From NCBI RefSeq assembly GCF_024158035.1, contig NZ_JAMZEK010000001.1, positions 310,001-374,000 on the forward strand: a DNA stretch of 64,000 bases, given 5' to 3'. Numbering within the stretch: position 1 is the first letter of the stretch; each line of letters begins with the position of its first letter. The notes under the pieces were generated by a model. The model did not search any database, was not told where the DNA came from, and worked only from the letters and a program-made list of their open reading frames with translations. Positions 17,289-26,191 of this stretch are shown one piece after another. The translations under genes and the position numbers were made by a program. The stretch is from Dyella lutea. Its GTDB lineage: Bacteria; Pseudomonadota; Gammaproteobacteria; Xanthomonadales; Rhodanobacteraceae.

Positions 17289-18485
17289 TTATTTGGAGCG
17301 TGCTAGGTTGGCGTGGATGATCCGGGCGATCAGGTCATCCGCCTGTGCCAGCTGCTTCTCGTACACGTCGGTGTTGAGGATCGGCGCGGCCGGCGTCTGC
17401 TGGGCCAGCATCGGACCCTTCTGGTCGTGCAGGCCCACCTCCACATCGCTGGACAGGCCGATGCGCAGCGGATGCGCGTCGAGCTGCTTCGGCTCGGTGA
17501 ACACCACCCGCACCGGCACGCGCTGCACGATCTTGATCCAGTTGCCGGTGGCGTTCTGCGCCGGCAGCAGCGAGAACGCGCTGCCGGTGCCCACGCCCAG
17601 GCTCTGCACCTTGCCCTTGTAGACCACGTCGTCACCGTACAGATCGGTGGTGATCTCTACCGGCTGACCGATGCGCATGTGGGTGAGCTGGGTTTCCTTG
17701 AAGTTGGCGTCGATCCATACCTGATGCAGCGGCACCACCGCCATCATCGGTGCGCCCGGAGCCACGCGTTGGCCGAGCTGCACCGAGCGCTTGGCGACAT
17801 AACCGTCGACCGGCGCCACGATGGTGGTGCGCAGGTCGTCGAGGTAGGCAGCGCGCAGCTTGGCGGCGGCGGCCTGCACATCCGGGTGCGAGGCGACCAC
17901 GGTGTCGTCCACAAGCACCTTGTTGGTCTGGTACAGCTGCTCGGCGTTGGTCAGCGCGCTCTCGGCGGCGGCCAGCGCATCGCGGGCGTGCGCCAGTTCC
18001 TCGGCCGAGATCGCGCCGGACTTGACCAGATCCCTGCGGCGCGCGAAGTCGGCCCGGGCCTTGTCGACCGCCACCTTGCGCGCGGCGACGTCGGCCTGGG
18101 CTCCGGCCACGTTGTTGTACAGGCCGCGCACTTTGCGCACGGTGTTGGCGAGGTTGGCCTTCGCTTCGGCCAGCGCGACCTCGGCGTTGCTCTTGTCGAG
18201 CTTCACCAGCACGTCGCCGGCATGCACCAGGTCGCCGTCGTCGGCGCCGATGGTGACCACCGTGCCGGGAATCTGCGGCGTGATCTGCACGATGTTGCCG
18301 TTGACGTAGGCATCATCGGTCGATTCGTACCAGCGGCCATCGAGGAAGTACCACACGGTCCAGCCGATGGCGGCCAGGACGATGACGATAAGCAGCAGGC
18401 GAAGGAGCAGGCCACGGCGGTTGTTGGCCGGCTTGGCCGGTGCGCTGGCCGGATTGTCGGCCGTCGGAGTGTTGGGGCTGGACAT
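17289..18485 (-). CDS. emrA: EmrA-type membrane fusion (HlyD family) protein
   Basis: A 398-residue periplasmic adaptor. One transmembrane segment near residues 26-46 (LLLRLLLIVIVLAAIGWTVW) is followed by the biotinyl-lipoyl-like half (TDDAYVNGNIVQITPQIPGTV), a coiled-coil hairpin rich in Ala/Lys/Glu, the second lipoyl half (VDGYVAKRSVQLGQRV) and a beta-barrel domain. It links the EmrB pump to the NodT channel. The gene starts 8 bases downstream of the channel gene's stop. A REP doublet separates it from emrB and may lower emrB output. Confidence 0.92.
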   Translation of the reverse strand: MSSPNTPTADNPASAPAKPANNRRGLLLRLLLIVIVLAAIGWTVWYFLDGRWYESTDDAYVNGNIVQITPQIPGTVVTIGADDGDLVHAGDVLVKLDKSNAEVALAEAKANLANTVRKVRGLYNNVAGAQADVAARKVAVDKARADFARRRDLVKSGAISAEELAHARDALAAAESALTNAEQLYQTNKVLVDDTVVASHPDVQAAAAKLRAAYLDDLRTTIVAPVDGYVAKRSVQLGQRVAPGAPMMAVVPLHQVWIDANFKETQLTHMRIGQPVEITTDLYGDDVVYKGKVQSLGVGTGSAFSLLPAQNATGNWIKIVQRVPVRVVFTEPKQLDAHPLRIGLSSDVEVGLHDQKGPMLAQQTPAAPILNTDVYEKQLAQADDLIARIIHANLARSK

Positions 18486-18493
18486 GGTCGGCC

Positions 18494-19963
18494 TCAGGAA
18501 TGATCGGAGGGGGGAACGGGGGAGGAAGAAGCGGCGGGCGGGACGGCGCTCGCATCGCGGGGCTGGTAGCCACCGCCGAGCGCGGCAAGCAGCTGCACCG
18601 AGGTATCGACCTGCTGCGCTTTCAGCGCGGCCATGCCCTGCTCGGCCTGCAGCAGCTGCTGGCGCACCGTCAGCGCCTCCAGGTAGCTGCCGACACCGGC
18701 CTTGTAGCGCTGCTCGGCCAGCTTCCAGGCGTCGCGGGCGGCATCGAGGGCATGCTGCTGGGCATCGATCTGGGTGCGCAGCGAATCGAGCGCGGACAGG
18801 TCGTCCGCCACCTCGTTCACCGCGCCCACCAGGGTCTGGTTGTACTGCGCCACGGCCATGTCGTAGGCAGCATCCTGGCGATCGAGATTGGCGCGCAGGC
18901 GGCCGCCATCGAAGATCGGCAGGCTCAGCGACGGTCCGAACTGGTAGAACCGCGCCGGCAACTCGAACAGGTTGTGGCCGCCGGTGGCGAGCAGGCCGGC
19001 CATCGCGCCGATGCTGACGTTGGGGAGGAACTCGGTCTTGGCGGCCTTGATCTGCTTCTGCGCCGCCTCGACCCGCCAGCGCGCCGCCACCAGGTCGGGG
19101 CGGTGGCCGATCAGGTCCGCGGGCAGGTTCGCCGGTACCGCCACGGCGGCGGGCTGCAGCACGGCCGGCCGGTCGATCGAAAGGCCGCGGTCCGGACCCT
19201 TGCCGAGCAGCACGGACAACGCCGAACGGGCCGCATCCACCGCGCGATCGGCCACTGCCTGCTGGCGCTGGGCCTGCGCCACCTCGGCGTCACCCTGCTT
19301 GAGCTGGAGCTGGCTGTCGATCCCGGCGGCGACCCGCTGCGCGGTCAGCTTGCGGGCTTCGCTGGCGCGCTGGTACTCGGCATCGGCGACGTCCTTTTGG
19401 GAGAAGGCGTAGCCGAGCCGCGCGTAGGCGCGGGCGACATTCGCGGACAACTCGATGCGCGCGGCGCGCGACTCGACGTCGGCGGCCCTGGCTGCGCCGA
19501 CGGCCGCCTCCCAGGCGGCTTTCTTGCCGCCCCACAGGTCCAGCCCCCAGTTGAAACTGGCGTAGCCATACTCGGCCTTGAGGAAATGGCCGCCGATGGG
19601 GACCGACGCCGGCAGGCGAGCGCCGGATATCGCCGCGCCCGCATTCACGCTCGGACCGCGCGCGGCGTTGGCATCGACCACGGCCGTCTGCGCCTCGCGG
19701 GCACGGGCATCGGCGACGGCCAGGCCCGGGTTGTCGCGCAGCGCCTCGGCGATCAGCGCGTCGAGCTGCGGATCGCCCAGCGAGGTCCACCAGTCCTGGT
19801 TCGGCCAGGTGGCCTCGGCGGCGTGCGCGCGCGCCAGGCTCTGGCCGGTGGCCAGCGAGGACGGGTCGGTCAGCGTGCCGTTCGGATGCAGGCCGCCGCT
19901 GGTGGCACAGGCGGCCAGCAAAAGCGAAAACCCGATGCCGGCCGCGAGGTGGTGCAGGCGCAT
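18494..19963 (-). CDS. NodT-family outer-membrane efflux lipoprotein
   Basis: A 489-residue TolC-like channel protein with a lipoprotein signal (FSLLLAAC, Cys near residue 19) and two outer-membrane efflux repeats. Family features include NPGLAVADARAREA and the periplasmic helix stretch with GVGSYLEALTVRQQLLQAEQG near the end. It would form the exit duct of the EmrAB pump. It is the second gene of the cluster, 31 bases after marR. Confidence 0.92.
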   Translation of the reverse strand: MRLHHLAAGIGFSLLLAACATSGGLHPNGTLTDPSSLATGQSLARAHAAEATWPNQDWWTSLGDPQLDALIAEALRDNPGLAVADARAREAQTAVVDANAARGPSVNAGAAISGARLPASVPIGGHFLKAEYGYASFNWGLDLWGGKKAAWEAAVGAARAADVESRAARIELSANVARAYARLGYAFSQKDVADAEYQRASEARKLTAQRVAAGIDSQLQLKQGDAEVAQAQRQQAVADRAVDAARSALSVLLGKGPDRGLSIDRPAVLQPAAVAVPANLPADLIGHRPDLVAARWRVEAAQKQIKAAKTEFLPNVSIGAMAGLLATGGHNLFELPARFYQFGPSLSLPIFDGGRLRANLDRQDAAYDMAVAQYNQTLVGAVNEVADDLSALDSLRTQIDAQQHALDAARDAWKLAEQRYKAGVGSYLEALTVRQQLLQAEQGMAALKAQQVDTSVQLLAALGGGYQPRDASAVPPAASSSPVPPSDHS

Positions 19964-19994
19964 GATCGTGATCTCTGGGGAGAGGGTGTGGGGG

Positions 19995-20462
19995 TCAGGA
20001 TTTGTCGCGGAGCGCGTACAGCACGCGCTCCAGATAGTCGTGGAGCTGCTCGCGCTCGATGGCGCTCAGCGAACGTTGGGCCGCTTCCAGCACGCGGTCG
20101 TTGCACGGCGTCATCTGTTGCCACAGGGCATCGCCGGCCGCGGTGAGCTCGATGCGCAGCGCGCGGCGGTCCTGCTCGTGCGGCGTGCGGCGCAGCAGAC
20201 CCTTGGCCTCGAGCTGGTCGAGCTGGCGGGTCATCGCGCCACCATCCAGCTCGACGGCGCGGGCCAGTTCGCTCGCGCTCATCGGGCCCAGCTTGGCCAG
20301 CTTCTTGAGGATCAGGAACTGGGTGAAGCGAAGGCCGATCTGCTGCGCAGCCAGCTCCGATTCCATCGCACGGACGATCTCGGTGCGGACCAGGCCCAGC
20401 AGCACGCCCAGACTCTCAGCGGGGCCCTTGGCGATCGAACAGGAGTGCGTGGCGGTATTCAT
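19995..20462 (-). CDS. MarR-family repressor of the efflux operon
   Basis: A 155-residue winged-helix regulator. The HTH region (SASELARAVELDGGAMTRQLDQLEAKGLL) and the wing (RRTPHEQDRRALRIELT) are clear. It heads the nodT-emrA-emrB cluster and probably represses it until a toxic ligand binds. The ATG at 20462 was chosen because a near-consensus promoter lies directly before it; the longer frame (to 20498) would run through the promoter. The -10 ends only 8 bases before the ATG, so the transcript is probably leaderless or nearly so. Confidence 0.9.
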   Translation of the reverse strand: MNTATHSCSIAKGPAESLGVLLGLVRTEIVRAMESELAAQQIGLRFTQFLILKKLAKLGPMSASELARAVELDGGAMTRQLDQLEAKGLLRRTPHEQDRRALRIELTAAGDALWQQMTPCNDRVLEAAQRSLSAIEREQLHDYLERVLYALRDKS

Positions 20463-20470
20463 GGCCGCGC

Positions 20471-20498
20471 ATTCTATTGCCTCGAGTTTATTTGTCAA
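20471..20498 (-). promoter_or_regulatory. Promoter of the marR-efflux operon
   Basis: On the minus strand there is a perfect -35 TTGACA (20498-20493), a 16-base spacer and a -10 TAGAAT (20476-20471). The ATG of marR begins 8 bases after the -10, predicting a leaderless mRNA. Confidence 0.8.
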
Positions 20499-20505
20499 GG
20501 CAAAT
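20490..20505. promoter_or_regulatory. Probable MarR operator over the -35
   Basis: ATTTGTCAAGGCAAAT is an inverted repeat with 5-base arms (ATTTG/CAAAT) and a 6-base centre that fully covers the -35 box. A second partial repeat (TTGCC 20477-20481 with GGCAA 20499-20503) overlaps it. The position fits autorepression by the adjacent MarR protein. Confidence 0.55.
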
Positions 20506-20683
20506 ATCTATATCGCAGTCTTTGGGCGGGCAAAATTTCGATGAGCTCAATTTCGCAGGAAGTGGAAGCCTCGGGTGCGGCCCGGGTGCTGCCTCCGGTA
20601 ACGGTCCGGCCATCGCGAGCGGCTTTCCCGACGCCGCTGCCGCGCCGGCGGGCGCAGCAGCGGGCGGGCCATCACCGCCATCC

Positions 20684-20711
20684 TTGAATATTCGAATATG
20701 CTAATATAATG
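20684..20711 (+). promoter_or_regulatory. BigR-like operator and promoter of the persulfide dioxygenase operon
   Basis: A perfect 12-bp palindrome ATATTCGAATAT (20688-20699) and three AATAT units at exact 8-base spacing (20687, 20695, 20703) overlap a promoter with TTGAAT (20684) and a perfect TATAAT (20705-20710). AT-rich palindromes of this kind are bound by BigR, an ArsR-family persulfide sensor, in front of blh genes in Xylella and Agrobacterium. No ArsR-type gene is nearby. The rest of 20510-20683 shows no convincing gene. Confidence 0.6.
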
Positions 20712-20784
20712 TTCCAGCGAAGGCGCTGTCCGCCTCAGATTGATTGCCCACCCCGCGTCACCGATGCCGGTCCAGGAGCAGGAA

Positions 20785-21657
20785 ATGGCCTCGCAGCGCC
20801 CCGATGTGAAAGCGTTCTTCGACGAACCGTCCAACACCTTCAGCTACGTGGTGTCCGATCCGGGCACCGGCCGCGCCGCGGTGATCGACAGCGTGCTCGA
20901 CTACGACGCCGCTTCGGGGCGCACCCGGCACGACTCGGCCGACGCCATCGTCGCCTGGGTCCGCGAGCACGACCTGAGCGTGGACTGGGTGATCGATACC
21001 CACGTGCATGCCGACCACCTCTCTGCCGCGCCGTACATCCAGCAGGAGCTGGGCGGCAAGCTCGGCATCGGCGCACACATCCGCACCGTGCAGGAGACTT
21101 TCGGCAAGCTGTTCAACGCAGGCACCGGGTTCGCCCGCGACGGCAGCCAGTTCGACCACCTGTTCGTCGACGGGGAGGCCTACAAGGTCGGCGGGATCGA
21201 GGCGGTGGCGATCCACACCCCGGGGCATACGCCCGCCTGCATGACCCACGTGATCGGCGACGCGGCCTTCGTCGGCGACACCCTGTTCATGCCCGACTAC
21301 GGCACAGCGCGCTGCGACTTCCCGGGCGGCGATGCCGCCACGCTGTACCGCTCGATCCGCAGGATCTTCGCGTTGCCGGATGCCACGCGCATCTTCCTCT
21401 GCCACGACTACAAGGCGCCGGGCCGCGATAGCTATGCGTACGAAACAACCGTGGGTGCGGAAAAGCGACACAACCTGCACGTGCACGAAGGCATCAGCGA
21501 AGCCGAGTTTGTCGCCATGCGCACCGCGCGCGACGCCACGCTGGCGATGCCGAAGCTGATCCTGCCCTCGGTACAGATCAACATGCGTGCCGGGCACAAG
21601 CCGCCGCCGGAAGCCAACGGCGTCAGCTACCTGAAGATTCCCCTCGATGCGCTCTGA
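20785..21657 (+). CDS. blh: Persulfide dioxygenase-like metallo-hydrolase (Blh/ETHE1)
   Basis: A 290-residue cytoplasmic protein of the metallo-beta-lactamase fold. The iron-site motif THVHADHL (HXHXDH), the later His in HTPGHTPACMTH and the Asp in VGDTLFMPDYG are as in ETHE1 and Blh persulfide dioxygenases, which oxidise glutathione persulfide to sulfite. The ATG at 20785 follows AGGAG (20774-20778); earlier in-frame ATGs at 20740 and 20764 lack a site. It is the first gene of a sulfur module with a DUF442 protein and a TauE/SafE exporter. Confidence 0.9.
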   Translation: MASQRPDVKAFFDEPSNTFSYVVSDPGTGRAAVIDSVLDYDAASGRTRHDSADAIVAWVREHDLSVDWVIDTHVHADHLSAAPYIQQELGGKLGIGAHIRTVQETFGKLFNAGTGFARDGSQFDHLFVDGEAYKVGGIEAVAIHTPGHTPACMTHVIGDAAFVGDTLFMPDYGTARCDFPGGDAATLYRSIRRIFALPDATRIFLCHDYKAPGRDSYAYETTVGAEKRHNLHVHEGISEAEFVAMRTARDATLAMPKLILPSVQINMRAGHKPPPEANGVSYLKIPLDAL

Positions 21658-21677
21658 CGCGCCGGAGTAGACGCACC

Positions 21678-22103
21678 ATGGACATCCGCCCGCTGACCGA
21701 CACGCTGAGCGTGTCCCCGCAGATCGCCCCGTCCGACCTGGCCGAACTGGCCGCACGCGGTTTCCGCACCGTGATCAACAACCGTCCCGATGGCGAGGAG
21801 CCCGGCCAGCCGACGTCATCGGCCATCGCCGCGGCCGCTGCGTCCGCCGGACTGGCCTATCGCCATATCCCGGTGGTGCCGGGGCAACTGCAGGAAGCCC
21901 AGGTGGACGGCTTCGCCGTGGCGCTCGCCACGCTGCCGGGACCGACCCTCGCGTACTGCCGCACCGGCACCCGCTCGACCACGCTGTGGGCGCTGCAGGC
22001 GGCGCGCCGGCTGCCTGCCGACAGCGTGCTTGCCAGCGCCCGCGAGGCCGGTTACGACCTGTCCGGGCTTGCGCCGCGGCTGGCCGCCATGCGCCGCGAC
22101 TGA
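21678..22103 (+). CDS. DUF442 (Blh phosphatase-like) protein
   Basis: A 141-residue protein resembling dual-specificity phosphatases, with the P-loop CRTGTRST (CX5R, around residue 97) and an N-terminal VSPQIAPSDLAELAARGF region typical of DUF442/BLH_phosphatase. In Xylella this domain is fused to the Blh hydrolase; here it is a separate gene 20 bases after it. In this setting it is thought to act on sulfur species, as a rhodanese-like sulfurtransferase using the P-loop cysteine. The activity is not proven by sequence. Confidence 0.85.
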   Translation: MDIRPLTDTLSVSPQIAPSDLAELAARGFRTVINNRPDGEEPGQPTSSAIAAAAASAGLAYRHIPVVPGQLQEAQVDGFAVALATLPGPTLAYCRTGTRSTTLWALQAARRLPADSVLASAREAGYDLSGLAPRLAAMRRD

Positions 22104-22143
22104 GCCCGGCCATCCCCTCCCAAACCCGAGCGAGATCCCGTCG

Positions 22144-22923
22144 ATGCCGGCATTCGACCTGGTCCAGACCCTCATCGCGATCGCCTGCGGCTCGGCCGTC
22201 GGCTTTTCGCTGGCGCTGATCGGCGGCGGCGGCTCGATCCTCGCCGTGCCGCTGCTGCTCTACGTGGTCGGCGTACACGATCCGCATCTGGCGATCGGCA
22301 CCAGCGCGCTGGCGGTGGCGGTGAACGCGTTCGCCAACCTGATCCCGCACGCGCGGGCCGGCCACGTGCGCTGGAAGGCGGCCTTCATCTTCGCCGCCAC
22401 CGGCGTGGTCGGCGCCTTCATCGGCTCGACCATCGGCAAGGCGGTGAACGGCCAGCGCCTGCTGGTGCTGTTCGCGCTGCTGATGATCGTGGTGGCGGTA
22501 CTGATGGTGCGCGGCCGCGGGCGCGGCGGCCCGGACCGTTATCCGCTGCCGCACACCAACCCGCGGCTGGCCGGGGTGGGCCTGGGTGCCGGCGCGCTGT
22601 CCGGCTTCTTCGGCATCGGCGGCGGCTTCCTGATCGTGCCGGGGCTGATGCTGGCCAGCGGCATGGAGATCATCCACGCCATCGGCACTTCGCTGTTCGC
22701 GGTGGGCGCGTTCGGCCTCACCGCGGCGGTGAACTACGCCCGTTCCGGCCTGATCGACTGGCCGGTCGCCGGCGCCTTCATCGGCGGCGGCGTGGTCGGC
22801 GGCTGGCTCGGTGCGCTGGGTGCGAAGCGGCTGGCGAAGACCCGCGGTGCACTCAACATCGTGTTCGCCGGGGTGATCGTCGCCGTCGCCGTCTACATGC
22901 TGGTGCGCTCGCTGCGCGGCTAG
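22144..22923 (+). CDS. TauE/SafE family sulfite exporter
   Basis: A 259-residue inner-membrane protein with about eight transmembrane segments and the duplicated glycine-rich signatures of the TauE/SafE family: GFSLALIGGGGSILAVPLL near residue 20 and GFFGIGGGFLIVPGLML near 155. The ATG at 22144 lies 40 bases after the DUF442 gene. It probably removes sulfite formed by the persulfide dioxygenase, completing the three-gene module. A longer frame open from 21790 lies over the DUF442 gene and is not used. Confidence 0.92.
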   Translation: MPAFDLVQTLIAIACGSAVGFSLALIGGGGSILAVPLLLYVVGVHDPHLAIGTSALAVAVNAFANLIPHARAGHVRWKAAFIFAATGVVGAFIGSTIGKAVNGQRLLVLFALLMIVVAVLMVRGRGRGGPDRYPLPHTNPRLAGVGLGAGALSGFFGIGGGFLIVPGLMLASGMEIIHAIGTSLFAVGAFGLTAAVNYARSGLIDWPVAGAFIGGGVVGGWLGALGAKRLAKTRGALNIVFAGVIVAVAVYMLVRSLRG

Positions 22924-22952
22924 GCCGTTCCCGGCCTGCCGCGCAGCACGTT

Positions 22953-25397
22953 TCACGGCGTCGCCGGGCGGTTCTTCACCCAGGTGGTGAACAGCTCGTG
23001 GATGCGGCGGTACTCGTCGTACCACGAGTCCGGATGGACGAAGCCGTGCCGCTCCAGCGGGTAGAGCGAGATCCAGAAGTTCTTCTTGTGCAGCTCGATC
23101 AGGCGCTGGTACAGGCGGATCGAGTCGGCGGTCATCACGTTGTCGTCGATCAGGCCGTGCTCGATCAGCAGCGGGTCCTTCAGGTTCGCCGCGTACTCGA
23201 TCGGCGAGCTGGTCTTGTACGCCTCGGGATCGATCTGCGGGTCGTTGAGGATGTTCGAGGTGTACTCGGCGTTGTAGGTAACCCAGTCCGACGGCGGACG
23301 CAGCGCCGCGCCCGCGGCGAACTCGCCCGGCGCACGCAGCAGCGCCATCTCGGTCATGAACCCGCCGTAGCTGCCGCCGTAGATCCCCACGCGCTTCGGG
23401 TCGACGCCGTGCTGCTTCACCAGCCAGGCCTTGCCGTCCAGGATGTCCTCCAGCTCCGGATGGCCCATGTGCCGGTAGATCGCCACGCGCCACGCGCGGC
23501 CGTAGCCCTCCGACGCGCGGTAATCCATGTCCAGCACCACGTAGCCCTCGCGCACCAGCAGGTTGTGGAACATCTGTTCGCGGAAGTAGTAGGTGGAACC
23601 CAGCGTCACGTCCTGGGTATAGCCGGCGCCATGCACGAAGATCACCGCCGGGCGCGAGGCCGGCGCGTCGGTCTCGTTCGCCGGACCGTAGTACTTGGCG
23701 TAGATCACCCCGGCCCCGTGCGAGGAGGGCACCTGGACGATCTTCGGCGCGATCCAGTGGTGCGCCATGTAGGCCGGCTTCATGGTGTCGGTCAGCTCGC
23801 GCGGCGCGCCGCCCGCGGCCGGCAGCACCGCCAGCTGGTCGAACACGTAGGGCGCCGAATGCAGCACCGCCAGCTGGCTGCCGTCCGGCGAGAGCACGAA
23901 CTGGTCCATGCCCTGGTACTGCGTGAGGCGGGTCAGGTCGCCGCCCGTCGAAGGCACGCGGTAGACGTCGTAGCTGTACGGCGCCACGCGGTTGGAGCGC
24001 ACGTAGAACCAGCGGCCGTCCTCGCTCAGCTGCGGGTGGCTGATCTCGAACTTGCCCGCGGTGAGCGGCTTCGCCTTGCCGTCCAGCGGCTTGACGTAGA
24101 GCTGCGACCAGCCGGTCTGCTCGCTCAGGTACCACAGCGTGCGGTTGTCTTTCAGCCAGCCGAAATCGTTGAAGTTCCAGTTGATCCAGGCGTCATCGTG
24201 CAGGCGCTGCTGGTTGACCAGTGCGTGTTTGGTGAAATCGACGCTGGCGATCCAGCGGTCCTTGTTGTCGACCGCGCGCAGCTGGATGGCAAGCTGGGAG
24301 CCGTCGTCGCTCCACACGATGCCGCCGCCGGAACCGTCGTTGTCGCCGGACACGATGTGTACCGGACGGACCTTCGGCGCCTTCAGCGCCTCGGCGCCGG
24401 CGCTGTCGCCGGCCTTTTCGCGGGCGGCGATCGCCTTGGCGCGCAAGGCCTTCAGCGGATCGTCCTTGATGCCGGGCAGCACGGCGGTGTCGAGGTTGTA
24501 GGTGGCGTGCCTGGACAGGTCCAGCAGCAGCAGCGACTGCGCGATCGGATCGTTGCGACCGACGTAGGTGCGCGCGTCCTGGGTCTCGGTGTAGCCCGAG
24601 TCGGTGACGTAATGGATCACCTTCGGCGCCTCGCCCTTGGGCGCGCCCTTCGGCTCGGTCACCACCAGCATCCAGCGTCCGTCGGGCGACAGCTCGGTGT
24701 CCACCGCGGTGATCTTGTCGCCCAGCCAGAACGGTTCCGGTGCGCGACCGGGATCGGCCGCCTCCAGCGTCTTCTGGCGCGCGCGCACGGCGTCCTTGTC
24801 GGCCTTGATCTGGCGCAGCGTGCTGAACAGGTCGAGCTGGTGCTCGCGCAGCGTATTGGGCTTCTCCGCGTGCGGATCGTCGGCGAACTTCAGCACCGCG
24901 GCCGGGCCGCTGACGCCGCTGGCCAGGTCGTAGCTGTACCAGTCGTTGCCCTGGCGGTACTGCAGCGCGTGGCCGTCGGCGGAGAACTGCGGCGCGGACT
25001 CGTCTTCCGGCGTACGGGTCACCTGGGTGCGGCGGCCGCTGGCGAGGTCGACCAGGAACACGTCGCCGTGGCGGATGAACGCCGCGTGGGTGTGGCTACG
25101 GTCGTACACCGCCGGGCCGTCGGCCTGCGCCACCGCTGCTGGGTCCAGCTTCCCGCCGCGACCGGTGGCCGGATCGACGCGATAAAGGTCGCGCACCGGG
25201 CCGCCGTCACGCTGCACCTGGTAGTACAGCGAACGTCCGTCGACGCTCCAGTACGGCGACTCGACCGGATGCCCGATCCAGTCCGGGTTGGCCATGATGG
25301 TTTCCATGTCCAGGTGGCCGGCGTTGGCGGCGGGACTGGCGGCATGGGCTGGCAGCACGAGCAGGGCGACGAGGCCCGCGAGCACGGTTCGGTGCAT
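22953..25397 (-). CDS. Prolyl oligopeptidase-family (S9, DPP4-like) serine peptidase
   Basis: An 814-residue secreted peptidase with a signal peptide ending near AHAAS (residue 20), a beta-propeller (about 30-560) and a C-terminal alpha/beta hydrolase domain. The triad is visible: Ser in GGSYGGF, Asp in EHGLIDDNVM and His in ERHGFVHPD. It cleaves short peptides in the periplasm, often after proline. The ATG at 25397 follows GGAG at 7 bases. The gene stands alone and converges with the TauE/SafE gene. Confidence 0.92.
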   Translation of the reverse strand: MHRTVLAGLVALLVLPAHAASPAANAGHLDMETIMANPDWIGHPVESPYWSVDGRSLYYQVQRDGGPVRDLYRVDPATGRGGKLDPAAVAQADGPAVYDRSHTHAAFIRHGDVFLVDLASGRRTQVTRTPEDESAPQFSADGHALQYRQGNDWYSYDLASGVSGPAAVLKFADDPHAEKPNTLREHQLDLFSTLRQIKADKDAVRARQKTLEAADPGRAPEPFWLGDKITAVDTELSPDGRWMLVVTEPKGAPKGEAPKVIHYVTDSGYTETQDARTYVGRNDPIAQSLLLLDLSRHATYNLDTAVLPGIKDDPLKALRAKAIAAREKAGDSAGAEALKAPKVRPVHIVSGDNDGSGGGIVWSDDGSQLAIQLRAVDNKDRWIASVDFTKHALVNQQRLHDDAWINWNFNDFGWLKDNRTLWYLSEQTGWSQLYVKPLDGKAKPLTAGKFEISHPQLSEDGRWFYVRSNRVAPYSYDVYRVPSTGGDLTRLTQYQGMDQFVLSPDGSQLAVLHSAPYVFDQLAVLPAAGGAPRELTDTMKPAYMAHHWIAPKIVQVPSSHGAGVIYAKYYGPANETDAPASRPAVIFVHGAGYTQDVTLGSTYYFREQMFHNLLVREGYVVLDMDYRASEGYGRAWRVAIYRHMGHPELEDILDGKAWLVKQHGVDPKRVGIYGGSYGGFMTEMALLRAPGEFAAGAALRPPSDWVTYNAEYTSNILNDPQIDPEAYKTSSPIEYAANLKDPLLIEHGLIDDNVMTADSIRLYQRLIELHKKNFWISLYPLERHGFVHPDSWYDEYRRIHELFTTWVKNRPATP

Positions 25398-25503
25398 GGG
25401 TGGCTCCACGGTGGCAATCCACTGAGCGTACCCAGCCGCGATGCGCCGTGCCTACCGCCCAAGGTCATGGTCGGCGCACGCAAGGAATTTCGTACACGGC
25501 CTC

Positions 25504-26175
25504 TCAGCGGCCGCGGAATTCGCGCCGGTAGGCCGAGGGCGTGGTATCGAACGCTGCCGCGAAGTGCTGGCGCATCGACAGCGGCGTGCCAAAACCCGCG
25601 CGCTCGGCGATGCGCTCCACCGGCTGGTCGGTGGTCTCCAGCAGCCGCTGGACCAGCGCCAGTCGCTGCCCCAGCAACCACTGGCTCACGGTGGTACCGG
25701 TGTGGCGACGGAAATGACGGGTAAAGCTGCGCCGGCTCATCGCCGCGCGGGCGGCGAGCGTGTCCAGGCTGTGTGGCAGGTCCAGATGGCCGTTTGCCCA
25801 GTCCAGTGCGCGCTGCAACGGTCCGGGCTCGGCGCGCGCGGGCACCGGCTGTTCGATGTACTGCGCCTAGCCGCCCTGGCGGTGCGGCGGCACCACCATC
25901 CGGCGTACGATGCGGGCCGCAGCGTCGGCGCCGCACAGGCGTCGCACCACATGCAGGCAGCAGTCGACGCCCGCAGCGGTACCGGCCGAGGTCACCACCG
26001 GGCCCGCGTCCACGTAGAGCACGTCGGGCTCCAGCTTGACCTGCGGAAAGCGCTGCGCGAACAGGCCGGCACCGACCCAGTGCGTGGCGGCACGGCGCCC
26101 GTCCAGCAGTCCGGCGTCGGCGAGCACGAACGCGCCCAGGCACAGGCCGACCAACAACGCCCCGCGCCGGTGCGC
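25504..26175 (-). pseudogene. GlxA/FtrA-type AraC regulator remnant (headless, internal stop)
   Basis: Two minus-strand pieces in one frame belong to a DJ-1/PfpI plus AraC regulator. The first (26175 down to 25870) has GLCLGAFVLADAGLLDGRRA and ends HRQGG. A TAG at 25869-25867 follows, and the frame continues AQYIEQPVP and then a full AraC HTH domain to 25504. Related proteins read GGQAQYIEQP here, so one CAG has become TAG. The first 90-100 residues expected for the family are absent: similarity starts abruptly near 26175, directly against the remnant of a divergent gene. The regulator is therefore doubly broken. Confidence 0.85.
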
Positions 26176-26191
26176 CGAAGGCTCGCATAGC

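Noticed and set aside
20510-20683. A small gene before the blh operon
   Set aside because: Short frames exist on both strands but none has a ribosome site, domain or plausible composition.
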